A DNA stretch of 64,000 nt from Dactylorhiza incarnata (lineage: Eukaryota; Streptophyta; Magnoliopsida; Asparagales; Orchidaceae). The translations under genes were made by a program, and so were the position numbers. The DNA lies in NCBI GenBank assembly GCA_033032865.1, contig JAWHQI010000121.1, forward strand, positions 248,001 to 312,000, written 5' to 3'. Positions 23,907 through 34,491 of the stretch are shown piece after piece; positions within the stretch are counted from its first letter, which is position 1; every line of letters begins with the position of its first letter. The notes under the pieces were generated by a model, which searched no databases, was not told where the DNA came from, and saw only the letters and a list, made by a program, of their open reading frames with translations.

Positions 23907-24980
23907 ATGGCACAAGGAAATAGGGGTAAGAAGGCGGCAAGTTTGGCCGTGGAGGCGGCAGTGGTGGGAGTCCCGTATGTGGTGGAGTTTGCCCTTCCAC
24001 AACACCACCACATCATGCAGTTGTTTGTTGCCTCCGAGGTTTTTAGCTTGTTTTCTCCGGATGGGTTCTGCTCGGAGATGGTTAGAAATTTTTATACGCA
24101 CCTAGAGGATCCATTGGAGTCGGATCTTGATGGAGGAGTACGATCAACGGTACAAGGTCACGAGGTGACGATTACCCATGACCTTCTCAGGAACGTGTTT
24201 GGGCTATCACAGTATCCACACCGTTTAGAGATTGTTGAGAAATTTAGAGCGGATAGAGACTGGGCACGAGTGAATATGGTCCTGCATAATAGGGAATGTA
24301 GGAGTCTCATTTACACGGTATCGACACTTACCGCAGATGCTTTGGTAGTCCAGGAAGTACTACGCCACACAATCTTATTGAAGTTGGATGGAAATTACCG
24401 CTCAACTGAGTTATGTTATATGATTCTAGAGGGGGAGAAATTTGATGTGGCTGATTTGATACTTTCTCTGATTCGATATTCGTTCAAGTTGCGGCATCCA
24501 TCCCGTCAGAGATACAATAACTTGCCCCTGGGTGGCATTATTCAGCGTGTTATTCAGGGTATGTATCCTTCAGTAGAGCTTGGTTTTTACTTGATGGATT
24601 GTTTTCCTATGGTTTATAGTACTTCACAATTGCGAGCATCCTTTGTCTCGGTTGAGCCATCGTCATCAGTTCAACCACCACTTCGCTGAGGAGCGTCATC
24701 TCGAGGAGCTCGAGATGCCCCATATGGGACCTTTCGAGAGGAGATGGGTGAGCGGGTGGCACGAGTAGAAGGGGATGTTACCGTGATAAAGAAGGATGTC
24801 TCTGGGATAAAGAAAATGATGAAGTTTATGATGAAGGCTCTAAATTTGAGTCCATCAACACCGGAGCGAAGGGAGTGGGAGAGTCCGGTGCAAGATCCGC
24901 CAAGGCATTCAATCCGACGGACACGAAGACAACAATCACCTAGTCCAAGTGTGGAGGAGGTGGATGATGATGATGAGTAG
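23907..24980 (+). pseudogene. Antisense ORF in element 2, plant-transposon-protein-like, one in-frame TGA
   Basis: Runs 260 codons from ATG 23907 to TGA at 24687-24689, then stays open in the same frame for 96 more codons to a TAG at 24978. It is opposite to gag. The body (FSPDGFCSEMVRNFYTHLED, then VQGHEVTITHDLLRNVFGL, then an all-helical stretch with LCYMILEGEKFDVADLIL) resembles, from memory, the 'putative plant transposon protein' family (Pfam Transposase_32). Its function is not established. The tail has ERVARVEGDVTVIKKDVSGI, probably a coiled coil, and ends in acidic residues. No membrane segment or nuclease motif is seen. It could be an accessory protein of the retroelement or a captured gene. 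The TGA may be decay of one codon. Confidence 0.65.
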
Positions 24981-25517
24981 AGATAGAATTTTATGTGTGT
25001 AATAATACAGGGATGTGAAACTTAGACATCTGCTACTGTCTGCTAGCGCTGGCGCTACCAGTTAGCGCTGGCGCTATCTATGATTTTGATTATGAGTTTT
25101 CTGGATGTTTGGCAGTTTCTATCTGGTTCTTGTGATTCATTTTTGCTAATTCTTATACTTTAGTTTCACGTTTATGTTTAAATCTAATGTTATATGAAGT
25201 GAAAATATTAAAGATAGATTTGAAAATATAAGCCTTATAATTTTGAAATAACCCAAATAGCATCAAGGATTTTTCTTATGTGGATGATATAAGTAGATAA
25301 TGAGTTTTAGGAGGATGAAGAATCTTGGTCAATAGAAGTTTTAAACTATCATTTGTTTAATTTTGTAAAACTTCATAGGTTTTAGGATTATATTTTCATC
25401 ACTACATATAGAATTATCAGCCAAAAATAAATAACAAAAGGTTAAATTATATCATGAGGTAGAATAATTGAAACCCAATTTTTTTTGATGATTTCTACTT
25501 CATGCGTTTGGTGACAC
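24981..25517. other. Element 2 spacer between antisense ORF and gag remnant
   Basis: AT-rich. It holds a GC palindrome pair at 25043-25075 (AGCGCTGGCGCT twice) just after the antisense stop. The stretch 25431-25500 resembles 60700-60770 in element 4. No gene is seen. Confidence 0.6.
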
Positions 25518-25793
25518 TTAATGATTAGAAGATTTAGGGATCCAAATGGGACCAAGAGTGGTGGTTCCTTTGGGTACCCAAATATATCGTATAGGTTTGT
25601 GGGTAGATACTGATGAATGAGTCCGTTCATGTGATGTTAATGTTTCAGTTCTAAGTTTGGGTCTCCATTCATACATGGGTTTAGAATTATAATTTTGCAT
25701 TAAATTTCTATGCTCATTAGATTTATGCTTAAAATAATGATGACTTTTGAAATTATTTTTTATAGGAAATCTATGCCTACATGGGAGATACAT
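25518..25793 (-). pseudogene. Element 2 gag C-terminal remnant
   Basis: The minus strand encodes YIWVPKGTTTLGPIWIPKS, like the WVPKG...WxPK phrase at the end of SIRE-type copia gag near the protease. It is in a different frame from the gag upstream, so a frameshift or deletion separates them. No protease follows. Confidence 0.55.
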
Positions 25794-25935
25794 TTTTTAG
25801 TGAATACTTGAGATTTACTAATTTCTTCTGTTTTTCATAGTTAAACTTAGTTATGATATTCATATTTGACTTGGTCTTAGGTGTTTCTTGATATTGTGAA
25901 TTTGTATTTATAATTTTCATAAGACTGTTGATTTT

Positions 25936-26973
25936 TTATTCTAATTCATTATTCTTCATCATTAGATTATGCCTAGCTTGATGATAAGCTGATGTGGTAT
26001 TTTTAAGAGTGGAAACAATAGACTCAATATGATTTTGATAGTTGTTTCTATATTCATCAAATGTTTCATCCATCTCTTGAATTTCAATTTTAAAATCTTT
26101 GCACTTAGCACAATCATTTTTCAAGGAAGAATTTTCTACACAAAATCTTTCATTTTGTTCTTTTATACAAATAAGTTCCTTTTTAAGTTCTTTGCATTTT
26201 TCATTTAAATTATTGCAATCAAAACACGATTTTGTATTTTCAATTGAAGTGACATGAGTAAAGCTGGATAAATCAGATTTTGATACTACTTTAACTTTTG
26301 CTTTTAAATTTTTATTTTCTAAGCGCAATAGTCTATTAGCATTCTTTAATTTCTTAATTTTGCGCTTAGTATTTTGTAACAATTGTAATGAAGAGATAGA
26401 AGTACAAAAGATAGAATTTGATTTCCTTACATTGCTTTTGGATGAGGGAGGATTTGAACATATTGTTTCTTTGTCGTCTTCTTGGCACTCCTCTTCCAAA
26501 AGTAAGATTTCTTCTCCTTTTTCTCTTGGTGTATTGTTCTTCTTTTCTATTTCAATATTCTCCATGGCTTCGTTCCGAGAGAGATCTTCTTGAAAGATAA
26601 TGGATACTTGTACGTTCTTTTCCTCCTGTGTTTGTTCCATACCTGCGAGAGGAAGATCATACATTTCTTCAAGAAATTTCCATACTTTATAAGCAATAGA
26701 AAAGCCATACACAAATTTGAAAACTTGATTAGATAGTGCACAAAATAAATAATGTTTGGCTTTGGCATTTAGCTGACGTTCCTTTTTATTCGACTCATCC
26801 GTACGTCTTAAAATTGCTAAGTTCCATAATTCGATGTCTAAAGTTTTAATAAATTTTTCCATTAATAATTTCCACCCTTTATAATTTTTCCCTTCGAATA
26901 AAGGTGGTTTAAGAGATTTTTCTTCATCATAAAAATTTACCCCACTAGTAGAAGCGAGATCAAGAGACGCCAT
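25936..26973 (-). pseudogene. Element 2 gag, internally deleted
   Basis: Starts MASLDLASTSGVNF shortly after the primer site. Residues 1-120 match the N-terminal region of copia gag (PPLFEGKNYKGWKLLMEKFI, then DLPLAGME), but the rest of the UBN2 domain and the CCHC knuckle are missing. The second half is a long charged coiled coil (LLQNTKRKIKKLKNANRLLR onwards) with CxxC pairs such as CFDC and CAKC, as in SIRE-type gag tails. 345 codons are far fewer than in an intact SIRE gag. It could be a working truncated Gag or simply decayed; the frame has no stops. Confidence 0.75.
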
Positions 26974-27006
26974 TATTCCCGGTTGTTAAGCCGATTGTAA
27001 TAACCT

Positions 27007-27019
27007 GGCTTTGATACCA
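27007..27019 (-). other. Element 2 primer binding site
   Basis: The minus strand reads TGGTATCAAAGCC, the methionine-tRNA-type site with one change from the TGGTATCAGAGC of element 3. It lies two bases from the 5' LTR. Confidence 0.85.
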
Positions 27020-27021
27020 CT

Positions 27022-28160
27022 TGTTGGATCGGTAGGCGCCCTTAGAGGGGGGTGGGGGTGAATAAGGGTTTTAAAGATTTTATAATTATTTTGAATATTT
27101 TAGAAAAAGCTTTGAATATGATAATAAAGAAGATCAAGACTAATCAAATAAACTAAAAATAGAGACATGATTTTATTAACTTGAGAAACATGATTACAAC
27201 ATTTGATCTCTTATGAAAGCTAGAAATCAAAGCTAAATAGAAAAGAAACCTTTTGGTTTTCTATCCCGACTCGCTTCCCCGCGAACCGGTGACCCTAGCC
27301 TTATCCTCCCCGGATTCGGCCTCAAGCCGCTCTAGCCAATCCCTCCATGGATGTGGCCTCGAGCCCCCCTAGACCTAGCCTAGATCTAGTCGCCAACACG
27401 AGGCGATTTTCCCCCTAAGTCCTACCCAGACCTAGTCGCCAACACGAGGCGATTTCACTAATCGTTTACAAAGAGGAATATGAAATAACAATAAAGAAAT
27501 AAGAACTCCCTCAAGATGGACTTCTGAAGTTGGAGACGAAGATCCGCCGTTGAATAAGCGTTGTAGAAGCGGACTTCGATCTGATCGTGCGTGACGAGAT
27601 TCTCCTTCAGAAGTTTTGCAGAGCTTCACTAGCACATCAACTTTCGGCCAAGATAGCCTCTGGAATTCTGGCACTCAATATATCTCTCTAATGTCTGTAT
27701 GAAACGAGAGGACTTGGGTCCTTTTTATAGACTAGCGCTAGCGCCTGCGCTAGCCACTACCGCCGGCGCTATCTCATATTAGGAGACTTTTTGCGCGGCA
27801 GAATCTTCAATCCGAGGCAACAATTCCACCATGCCTTCTGTGCATCGAGCTAGCGCCGGCGCTATCCACTATCGCCTGCGCTATCTCATATTAGGAGACT
27901 TTTTGTGCGGCAGAATCTTCAATCCGAAGCAACAATTCCAGCATGCCTTCTGTGCATCGAGCTAGCGCCGGCGCTATCCACTATCGCCTGCGCTAGTGAT
28001 CAGTTTGGAGTTGATGGCTCAATTTCGGGGGCAACCACCATATGTAAACCTTGAGTCATTTTGACCTGTTATCCTGCACACTTAGATCACACAAGATTAA
28101 ATACACACATAGGATTTGTTATTCTCAAACCTAGGAGATGCGGAAGACCTTGTTCCAACA
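27022..28160 (-). repeat. Element 2 5' LTR
   Basis: Matches 19834-20966. TATA box TATAAAAA at 27722-27729 (minus) and GC-palindrome array at 27735-27998, here less mutated than in the 3' LTR. Confidence 0.92.
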
Positions 28161-28254
28161 AGGGTGACACAAATTAAATCTTCCGGATTTGAGTCAAATC
28201 CAATAGTGGGGCTCACCGCATAAAGCAAGCTTAGGGGTTTTGACTGGCCGAGGG
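28161..28254 (+). repeat. Array unit 3, right end
   Basis: Begins AGGGTGACAC and completes unit 3 after element 2. The first five bases are the target duplication. Confidence 0.85.
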
Positions 28255-29993
28255 GTCTTAATCGATCAACCTAAGGTTAGATGGTATTTCTCTCGAGAGA
28301 GGCTCTACCATATTTTGGGAACCTCCACGGTCAAGTTTGTCTAAATCCATTTCTTATGAATTCTACATTTACGAAATATTTTACTTAAGATGGATTCTCG
28401 ATCAAATGTTTCTCTTCTTTTAATTATTTTCAAAACTCTATTTTATTTCCGATAAAATAATATTAATTTACGTGAGTAAGATTACTCAACAGGCCTCGGG
28501 CAAATATGACATCCTTCCTACACTATATTTTCGATAGGTACACATGCCTACATCGGGATGTTAGTTTAAATTATTTTTAAAACTATATAAAATCTTTATC
28601 AAGTTTTTGGCGCCGTTGGCGGGGAATTTTTGTTGATATTTTGAAAGCGTAAATTTTATTACTTTTATCATTCTCTTTCTCCGCCCCATTTCTCTTTTTG
28701 TTTTTTTAATTCCTTTCTACTAAGTAACGGTTGTTATTTTTTTTTCCAAAAAAATATAATGATATCTCATTTGGTCGTAAAAGTTGCTGAGCTTCAACAT
28801 AAGGTAAACCTTTTGGAAGCCGCACGATAGCGCCAACTTATTTGTTATTTTTGTGGTGCAAATCATTCTAGCGAGAAATGTTATTCTAATCAAGTCATGG
28901 GTGTGACCCAAGGTCGTGTACTCTCTAAAAACAATGAATAAGACTATGCTGGTTGCAGAATTTCAAATGATCATAACTTTCAATCCAGGAAGAGTTACGG
29001 GACGTGCCACCACATTTCGGGACGAGCACAAGATTATCTACGAATCTGAAGAATTTTCCCACATACACGCCCTCATGTCACGGGCGTGACATGGGCGTGA
29101 ACACGGGCGTGTACTGAGGAAAATTACAATTTTCTCCCGAATGCTTCCTAGTGCAATTTTGGAAGTTTTTCTCTGTACACGCCCTAGGTCACGGGCGTGA
29201 CCTAGGGGCATGACCTCCAGGTCACGGGCGTGTCTCACCCCGGGGAACATTCAATGAAGCAGTTTTCCGCCCCAGGCAGTTTCAGCTTACACGCCCATAG
29301 GCCATAGTCACGGGCTTGACCAGGGGGCGTGTACTCCAAATTGATGGATTTTGGCGGTTTTTCCCCCAACGTTCCCGGGCATTCAAGACACACGTTCCGC
29401 ACCTTACACGCCTTAGGTCATGGGCGTGACCTAAGGGCGTGACTTCTAAATTTTCTCCTTATAAATTCCCTGCTGCTGCCATTATCAAGGGATCCAGTCC
29501 TTGCTTCGATTGGGTCAATTTTAGAATAGTTTTTCTGCATTTCATTAGCGTAATTTTATTTATGAAATTTATTTTATGCTTTGCAATTCCAATTTATAGC
29601 TTAGATTTACTTTACTCGCACTTGTACTTCTCTTTTCATGGTTATAAAATGTTCTTTTTCTTCAATCATGAGTAGCTAATTTTATTACATTTGATCGGAT
29701 GAATTCATAAGTAGTTTTATTTTGTAATCTCTTTTTCATAGTTTAGTTTTGGAAAACTAGGATTTATCTTTGAATTTAATTGCTTCGAATTCATATGCCG
29801 TAAATATGTTTCTCGATCTAAGATCTGTATGCTAGTGATCAAGAGATCCATGCAAACGAGGAGATCACCAAAAGATAAAAAGAGTTGTATGCATTCCTCG
29901 AGAGAGGGTGACACAAATCTTCCGGATTGGAGTCAAATCCAATAGTGGGGCTCACCGCATAAAGCAATCTTATGGGTTTCGACTGGCCGACGA
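28255..29993 (+). repeat. Array unit 4, long form
   Basis: 1739 bases with all four palindrome blocks. The mini-Gag (28759-28941) has a TAG in place of the AAG codon after ARK-type residues, just before the zinc knuckle, so it is broken. Confidence 0.88.
29065..29442. repeat. Four-block GC-palindrome module (unit 4 as example)
   Basis: Blocks A (29065-29099), B (29177-29212), C (29289-29333) and D (29405-29442) each follow the plan ACACGCCC, a 4-5 base arm, TCACGGGCGTGA, a matching arm, GGGCGTG. Arms pair: CATG with CATG in A, TAGG with CCTA in B and D, less well in C. B and D share most of their sequence. Short units keep A plus one fused B/D block. Confidence 0.75.
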
Positions 29994-31476
29994 GTCTTAA
30001 TCGATCAACCTAAGGTTAAGTGGTAGTTCTCTCGAGAGAGACTCTACCATATTTTGGGAACATCCACTATCAAGATTGTCTAAATATATTTCTTATGAAT
30101 TCTAGATTTACGAATTATTTTACTTAAGAAGGATTCTCGATCAAATGTTTCACTTCTTTTAAGTAGTTTCAAAACTCTATTTTATTTCCGATAAAATAAC
30201 ATTAATTTACGTGAGTAAGATTACACAATAGGCCTCGGGCAAATATGACATCCTTCCTATACTATATTTTCGATAGACACACTTGCCTACATCGGGATGT
30301 TAGTTTGAATTATTTTTAAAACTATATAAAATCTCTATCAAGTTTTTGGCGCCGTTGCCGAGGAATTTTTGTTGATATTTTGAAAGAGTAAATTTTATTA
30401 CTTTGATCATTCTCTTTCTCCGCCCCCATTTCTTTTTTTTTAAATTCCTTTCTATTAAGTAGCAGTTGTTAATTTTTTTTTCCAAAAAAATATAATGATA
30501 TCTCAGTTGGCCGCAAAAGTTGTCGAGCTTCAACATAAGGTAAACCTTTTGGAGGCCGCACGAAAGCGCCAACTTATTTGTTATTTTTGTGGTGCAAATC
30601 ATTCTAGCAAGGAATGTTATTCTAATCAAGTCGTGGGTGTGACCCAAGGTCGTGTACTCTCCAAAAACAATGAATAAGACTATGCTGGTTGCAGAATTTC
30701 ATATGATCATAACTTTCAATCCAGGAAGAGTTAAGGGACGTGCCACCACATTTCGGGACGAGCACGAGATTATCTACAAATTTGGAGAATTTTCTCAAGT
30801 ACATGCCCACATGTCATGTTCATGACATGAGCGTGAACACGGGCGTGTACTGAGGAAAATTACAATTTTCTCCCGAATGCTTCCCAGTGTAATTTTGGAA
30901 GATTTTCTCTGTACACGCCCTAGGTCACGGGCGTGACCTAGGGGTGTGACTTCTGAATTTTCTCCTTATAAATTCCCAGCTGCTGACAATGTCAAGGGAT
31001 CCAGTCCTTGCTTCGATTGGGTCAATTTTAGAGTAGTTTTTCTGCATTTCATTAGTGTAATTTTATTTATGAAATTTATTTTATACTTTGCAATTTCAAT
31101 TCATAGCTTAGATTTACTTTACTCGCACTTGTACTTTTCTTTTCATGGTAATAAAATGTTCTTTTATTACATTTAATCGGATGAATTCTTAAGTAGTTTT
31201 ATTTTGTAATATCTTTTTCATAGTTTAGTTTTGGAAAACTAGGATTTATCTTTGAATTTAATTGCTTCGAATTCATATGTCGCGAATATGTTTCTCGATC
31301 TAAGATCCGTATGCTAGTGATCGAGAGATCCATGCAAACGAGGAGAGCACCCAAAGATAAAAAGAGTTGTATGCATTCCTCGAGAGAGGGTGACACAAGT
31401 CTTCCGGATTGGAGTCAAATCCAATAGTGGGGCTCACCGCATAAAAGCAAGCTTAGGGGTTTCGACTGACCGAGGA
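29994..31476 (+). repeat. Array unit 5, short form
   Basis: 1483 bases, lacking the B-to-D interval. It also lacks part of the stretch between TAAAATGTTC and TTTATTACATTT near 31155. Block A reads CATGTCATGTTCATGACATG, still self-complementary. Confidence 0.88.
30495..30677 (+). CDS. Mini-Gag, 60 codons, intact (unit 5)
   Basis: MISQ start, heptad helix, zinc knuckle CYFCGANHSSKEC with all four ligands, end SKNNE. Compared with unit 2 it has Arg for His before QLICYF and changes at a few other positions. Confidence 0.55.
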   Translation: MISQLAAKVVELQHKVNLLEAARKRQLICYFCGANHSSKECYSNQVVGVTQGRVLSKNNE

Positions 31477-32986
31477 GTCTTAATCGATCAAACTAAGGTT
31501 AGGTGGAAGTTCTCTCGAGAGAGGCTCTACCATATTTTGGGAACCTCCACGGTCAAGTTTGTCTAAATCCATTTCTTATGAATTCTAGATTTACGAAGTA
31601 TTTTACTTAAGAAGGATTCTCGATCAAATGTTTCACTTCTTTTAATTATTTTCAAAACTCAATTTTATTTCCGATAAAATAATATTAATTTACGTGAGTA
31701 AGATTACTCAACAGGCATCGGGCAAATACGATATCCTTCCTATACTATATTTTTGATAGGTACACTTGCCTACATCGGGATGTTTGTTGGAATTATTTTT
31801 AAAACTATATAAAATCTCTATCAAGTTTTTGGCGCCGTTGTCGAGGAATTTTTGTTGATATTTTGAAAGTGTAAATTTTATTACTTTTATCATTCTCTTT
31901 CTCCGCCCTCATTTCTCTTTTTTTATAAATTCTTTTCTATTAAGTAACGGTTGTTAATTTTCTTTTTCCAAAAAAATATAATGATATCTCAGTTGGCCGC
32001 AAAAGTTGCCGAGCTTCAACATAAGGTAAACCATTTGGAGGCCGCACGAAAGCGCCAACTTATTTATTATTTTTGTGGTGCAAATCATTCTAGCGAGGAA
32101 TGTTATTCTAATCAAGTCATGGGTGTGACCCAAGGTCGTGTACTCTCCAAAAACAATGAAAAAGACTATGTTGGTTGCAGAATTTCAAATGATCATAACT
32201 TTCAATCCAGGAAGAGTTACGGGACGTGCCACCACATTTCGGGACGAGCACGAGATTATCAACAAATTGAGAGAATTTTCCCAAGTACACGCCCTCATGT
32301 CACTTTCGTGACATGAGCGTGAACACGGGCGTGTACTGAGGAAAATTACAATTTTCTCCCGAATGTTTCCCATTGTAATTTTGGATGTTTTTCTCTGTAC
32401 ACGCCCAAGGTCACGGGCGTGACCTAGGGGCGTGACTTCTGAAATTTCTCCTTATAAATTCCCAGCTGTTGACATTGTCAAGGGATCCAGTCCTTGCTTC
32501 GATTGGGTCAATTTTAGAGTAGTTTTTCTGCATTTCATTAGTGTAATTTTATTTATGAAATTTATTTTATGCTTTGCAATTCCAATTCATAGCTTAGATT
32601 TACTTTACTCGCACTTGTACTTCTCTTTTCATGGTTATAAAATGTTCTTTTTCTTCAATCATGAGTAGCTAATTTTATTACATTTGATCGGATGAATTCT
32701 TAAGTAGTTTTATTTTGTAATCTTTTTTTCATAGTTTAGTTTTGGAAAACTAGGATTTATCTTTGAATTTAATTGCTTCGAATTCATATGTCGCGAATAT
32801 GTTTCTCGATCTAAGATCCATATGCTAGTGATCGAGAGATCCATGCAAACGAGGAGATCACCCAAAGATAAAAAGAGTTGTATGAATTTCTCGAGAGAGA
32901 GTGACACAAATCTTCCGGATTGGAGTCAAATCCAATAGTGGGGCTCACCGCATAAAGCAAGCTTAGGGGTTTTGACTGGCCGAGGA
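31477..32986 (+). repeat. Array unit 6, short form
   Basis: 1510 bases. The primer-binding word reads GGCGCCGTTGTCGAGG here, two changes from the common form. Block A reads CATGTCAC, TTTC, GTGACATG. Confidence 0.88.
31981..32316 (+). CDS. Mini-Gag with lost stop (unit 6)
   Basis: The 60 usual codons with the knuckle CANHSSEEC-type end at AATGAAAAA instead of AATGAATAA, so the frame reads on to 32316 through normally noncoding sequence. The ligands are intact (YFCGANHSSEEC). The extension looks accidental. Confidence 0.45.
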   Translation: MISQLAAKVAELQHKVNHLEAARKRQLIYYFCGANHSSEECYSNQVMGVTQGRVLSKNNEKDYVGCRISNDHNFQSRKSYGTCHHISGRARDYQQIERIFPSTRPHVTFVT

Positions 32987-34491
32987 GACTTAATCGATCA
33001 ACCTAAGTTAGGTAGTAGTTATCTCGAGAGAGGCTCTACCATATTTTGGGAACCTCCACGGTCAAGTTTGTCTAAATCCATTTCTTATGAATTCTAGATT
33101 TAGGAAGTATTTTTCTTAAGAAGGATTCTCGATCAAATGTTTCTCTTCTTTTAATTATTTTCAAAGCTCTATTTTATTTCCGATAAAATAAAATTATTTT
33201 ACGTGAGTATGATTACTCAACAGGCATCGGGCAAATACGATATCCTTCCTATACTATATTTTCGATAGGTACACTTGCCTACATCAGGATGTTAGTTGGA
33301 ATTATTTTTAAAACTATATAAAACCTCTATCAAGTTTTTGGAGCCGTTGCTGAGGAATTTTTGTTGATATTTTGAAAGCGTAAATTTTATTACTTTTATC
33401 ATTCTCTTTCTCCGCCCCCATTTCTCTTTTTTTTTTAATTCTTTTCTATTAAGTAACAGTTGTTAATTTTCTTTTTCCAAAAAAAATATAATGATATATC
33501 AGTTGGCCGCAAAAGTTGTCGAGCTTCAACATAAGGTAAATCTTTTGGAGGCCGCACGAAAGCGCCAACTTATTTGTTATTTTTGTGGTGCAAATAATTC
33601 TAGCGAGGAATGTTATTCTAATCAAGTCATGGGTGTGACCCAAGGTCGTGTACTCTCCAAAAACAATTAATAAGACTATGTTGTTTGCAGAATTTCAAAT
33701 GATAACTTTCAATCCAGGAAGAGTTACGGGACGTGCCACCACATTTCGGGACGAGCACGATATTGTATACAAATTTGGAGAATTCCCCAAGTACATGCCC
33801 TAATGTCACGGGCGTGACATGGGCGTGAACACGGGCGTGTACTGAGGAAAATTACAATTTTCTCCCGAATGCTTACCAGTGTAATTTTGGAAGTTTTTCT
33901 CTGTACACGCCCTAGGTCACGGGCGTGACCTAGGGGCGTGACTTCTGAATTTTCTCCTTATAAATTCCCTGCTGCTGCCATTGTCAAGGGATCCAGTCTT
34001 TGCTTCGATTGGGTCAATTTTAGAGTAGTTTTTCTGCATTTCATTAGTTTAATTTTATTTATGAAATTTATTTTATGCTTTGCAATTCCAATTCATAGCT
34101 TAGATTTACTTTACTCGCACTTGTACTTCTCTTTTCATAGTTATAAAATGTTCTTTTTCTTCAATCACGAGTAGCTAATTTTATTACATTTGATCGGATG
34201 AATTCTTAAGTAATTTTATTTTGTAATCTCTTTTTCATAGTTTAGTTTTGGAAAACTAGGATTTATCTTTGAATTTAATTGCTTCGAATTCATATGTCGC
34301 GAATATGTTTCTCGATCTAAGATCTGTATGCTAGTGATCGAGTGATCCATGCAAACGAGGAGATCACCCAAGTTAAAAAGAGTTGTATGCATTCCTCGAG
34401 AGAGGGTGACACAAATCTTCCGGATTGGAGTCAAATCCAATAGTGGGGCTCACCGCATAAAGCAAGTTTAGGGGTTTCGACTGGCCGAGGG
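32987..34491 (+). repeat. Array unit 7, short form
   Basis: 1505 bases. The mini-Gag (33491-33670) is open but the zinc-ligand His has become Asn (GANNSSEEC) and the frame stops one codon early. Confidence 0.88.

Larger units (their letters stand above)
19834..28160 (-). mobile_element. Element 2: non-autonomous SIRE-like copia element with antisense ORF
   Basis: LTRs of 1133 and 1139 bp begin TGTTGGATCGGTAGGC and end TTCCAACA. They are flanked by AGAGT on the left and AGGGT on the right; uninterrupted array units read AGGGT, so this is a 5-bp duplication with one later change. The minus strand has a tRNA-Met-type primer site and a gag, but no protease, integrase, RT or RNase H is visible. 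Their place is taken by noncoding sequence and a plus-strand ORF. The LTRs differ at only a few percent of sites, suggesting a fairly young insertion. Element 3 is a pol-bearing relative. Confidence 0.9.

Noticed and set aside
29065..29442. CRISPR-like reading of the repeated TCACGGGCGTGA words
   Set aside because: Spacing is irregular, blocks are palindromes with paired arms, there are no unique spacers, and the DNA is plant nuclear.
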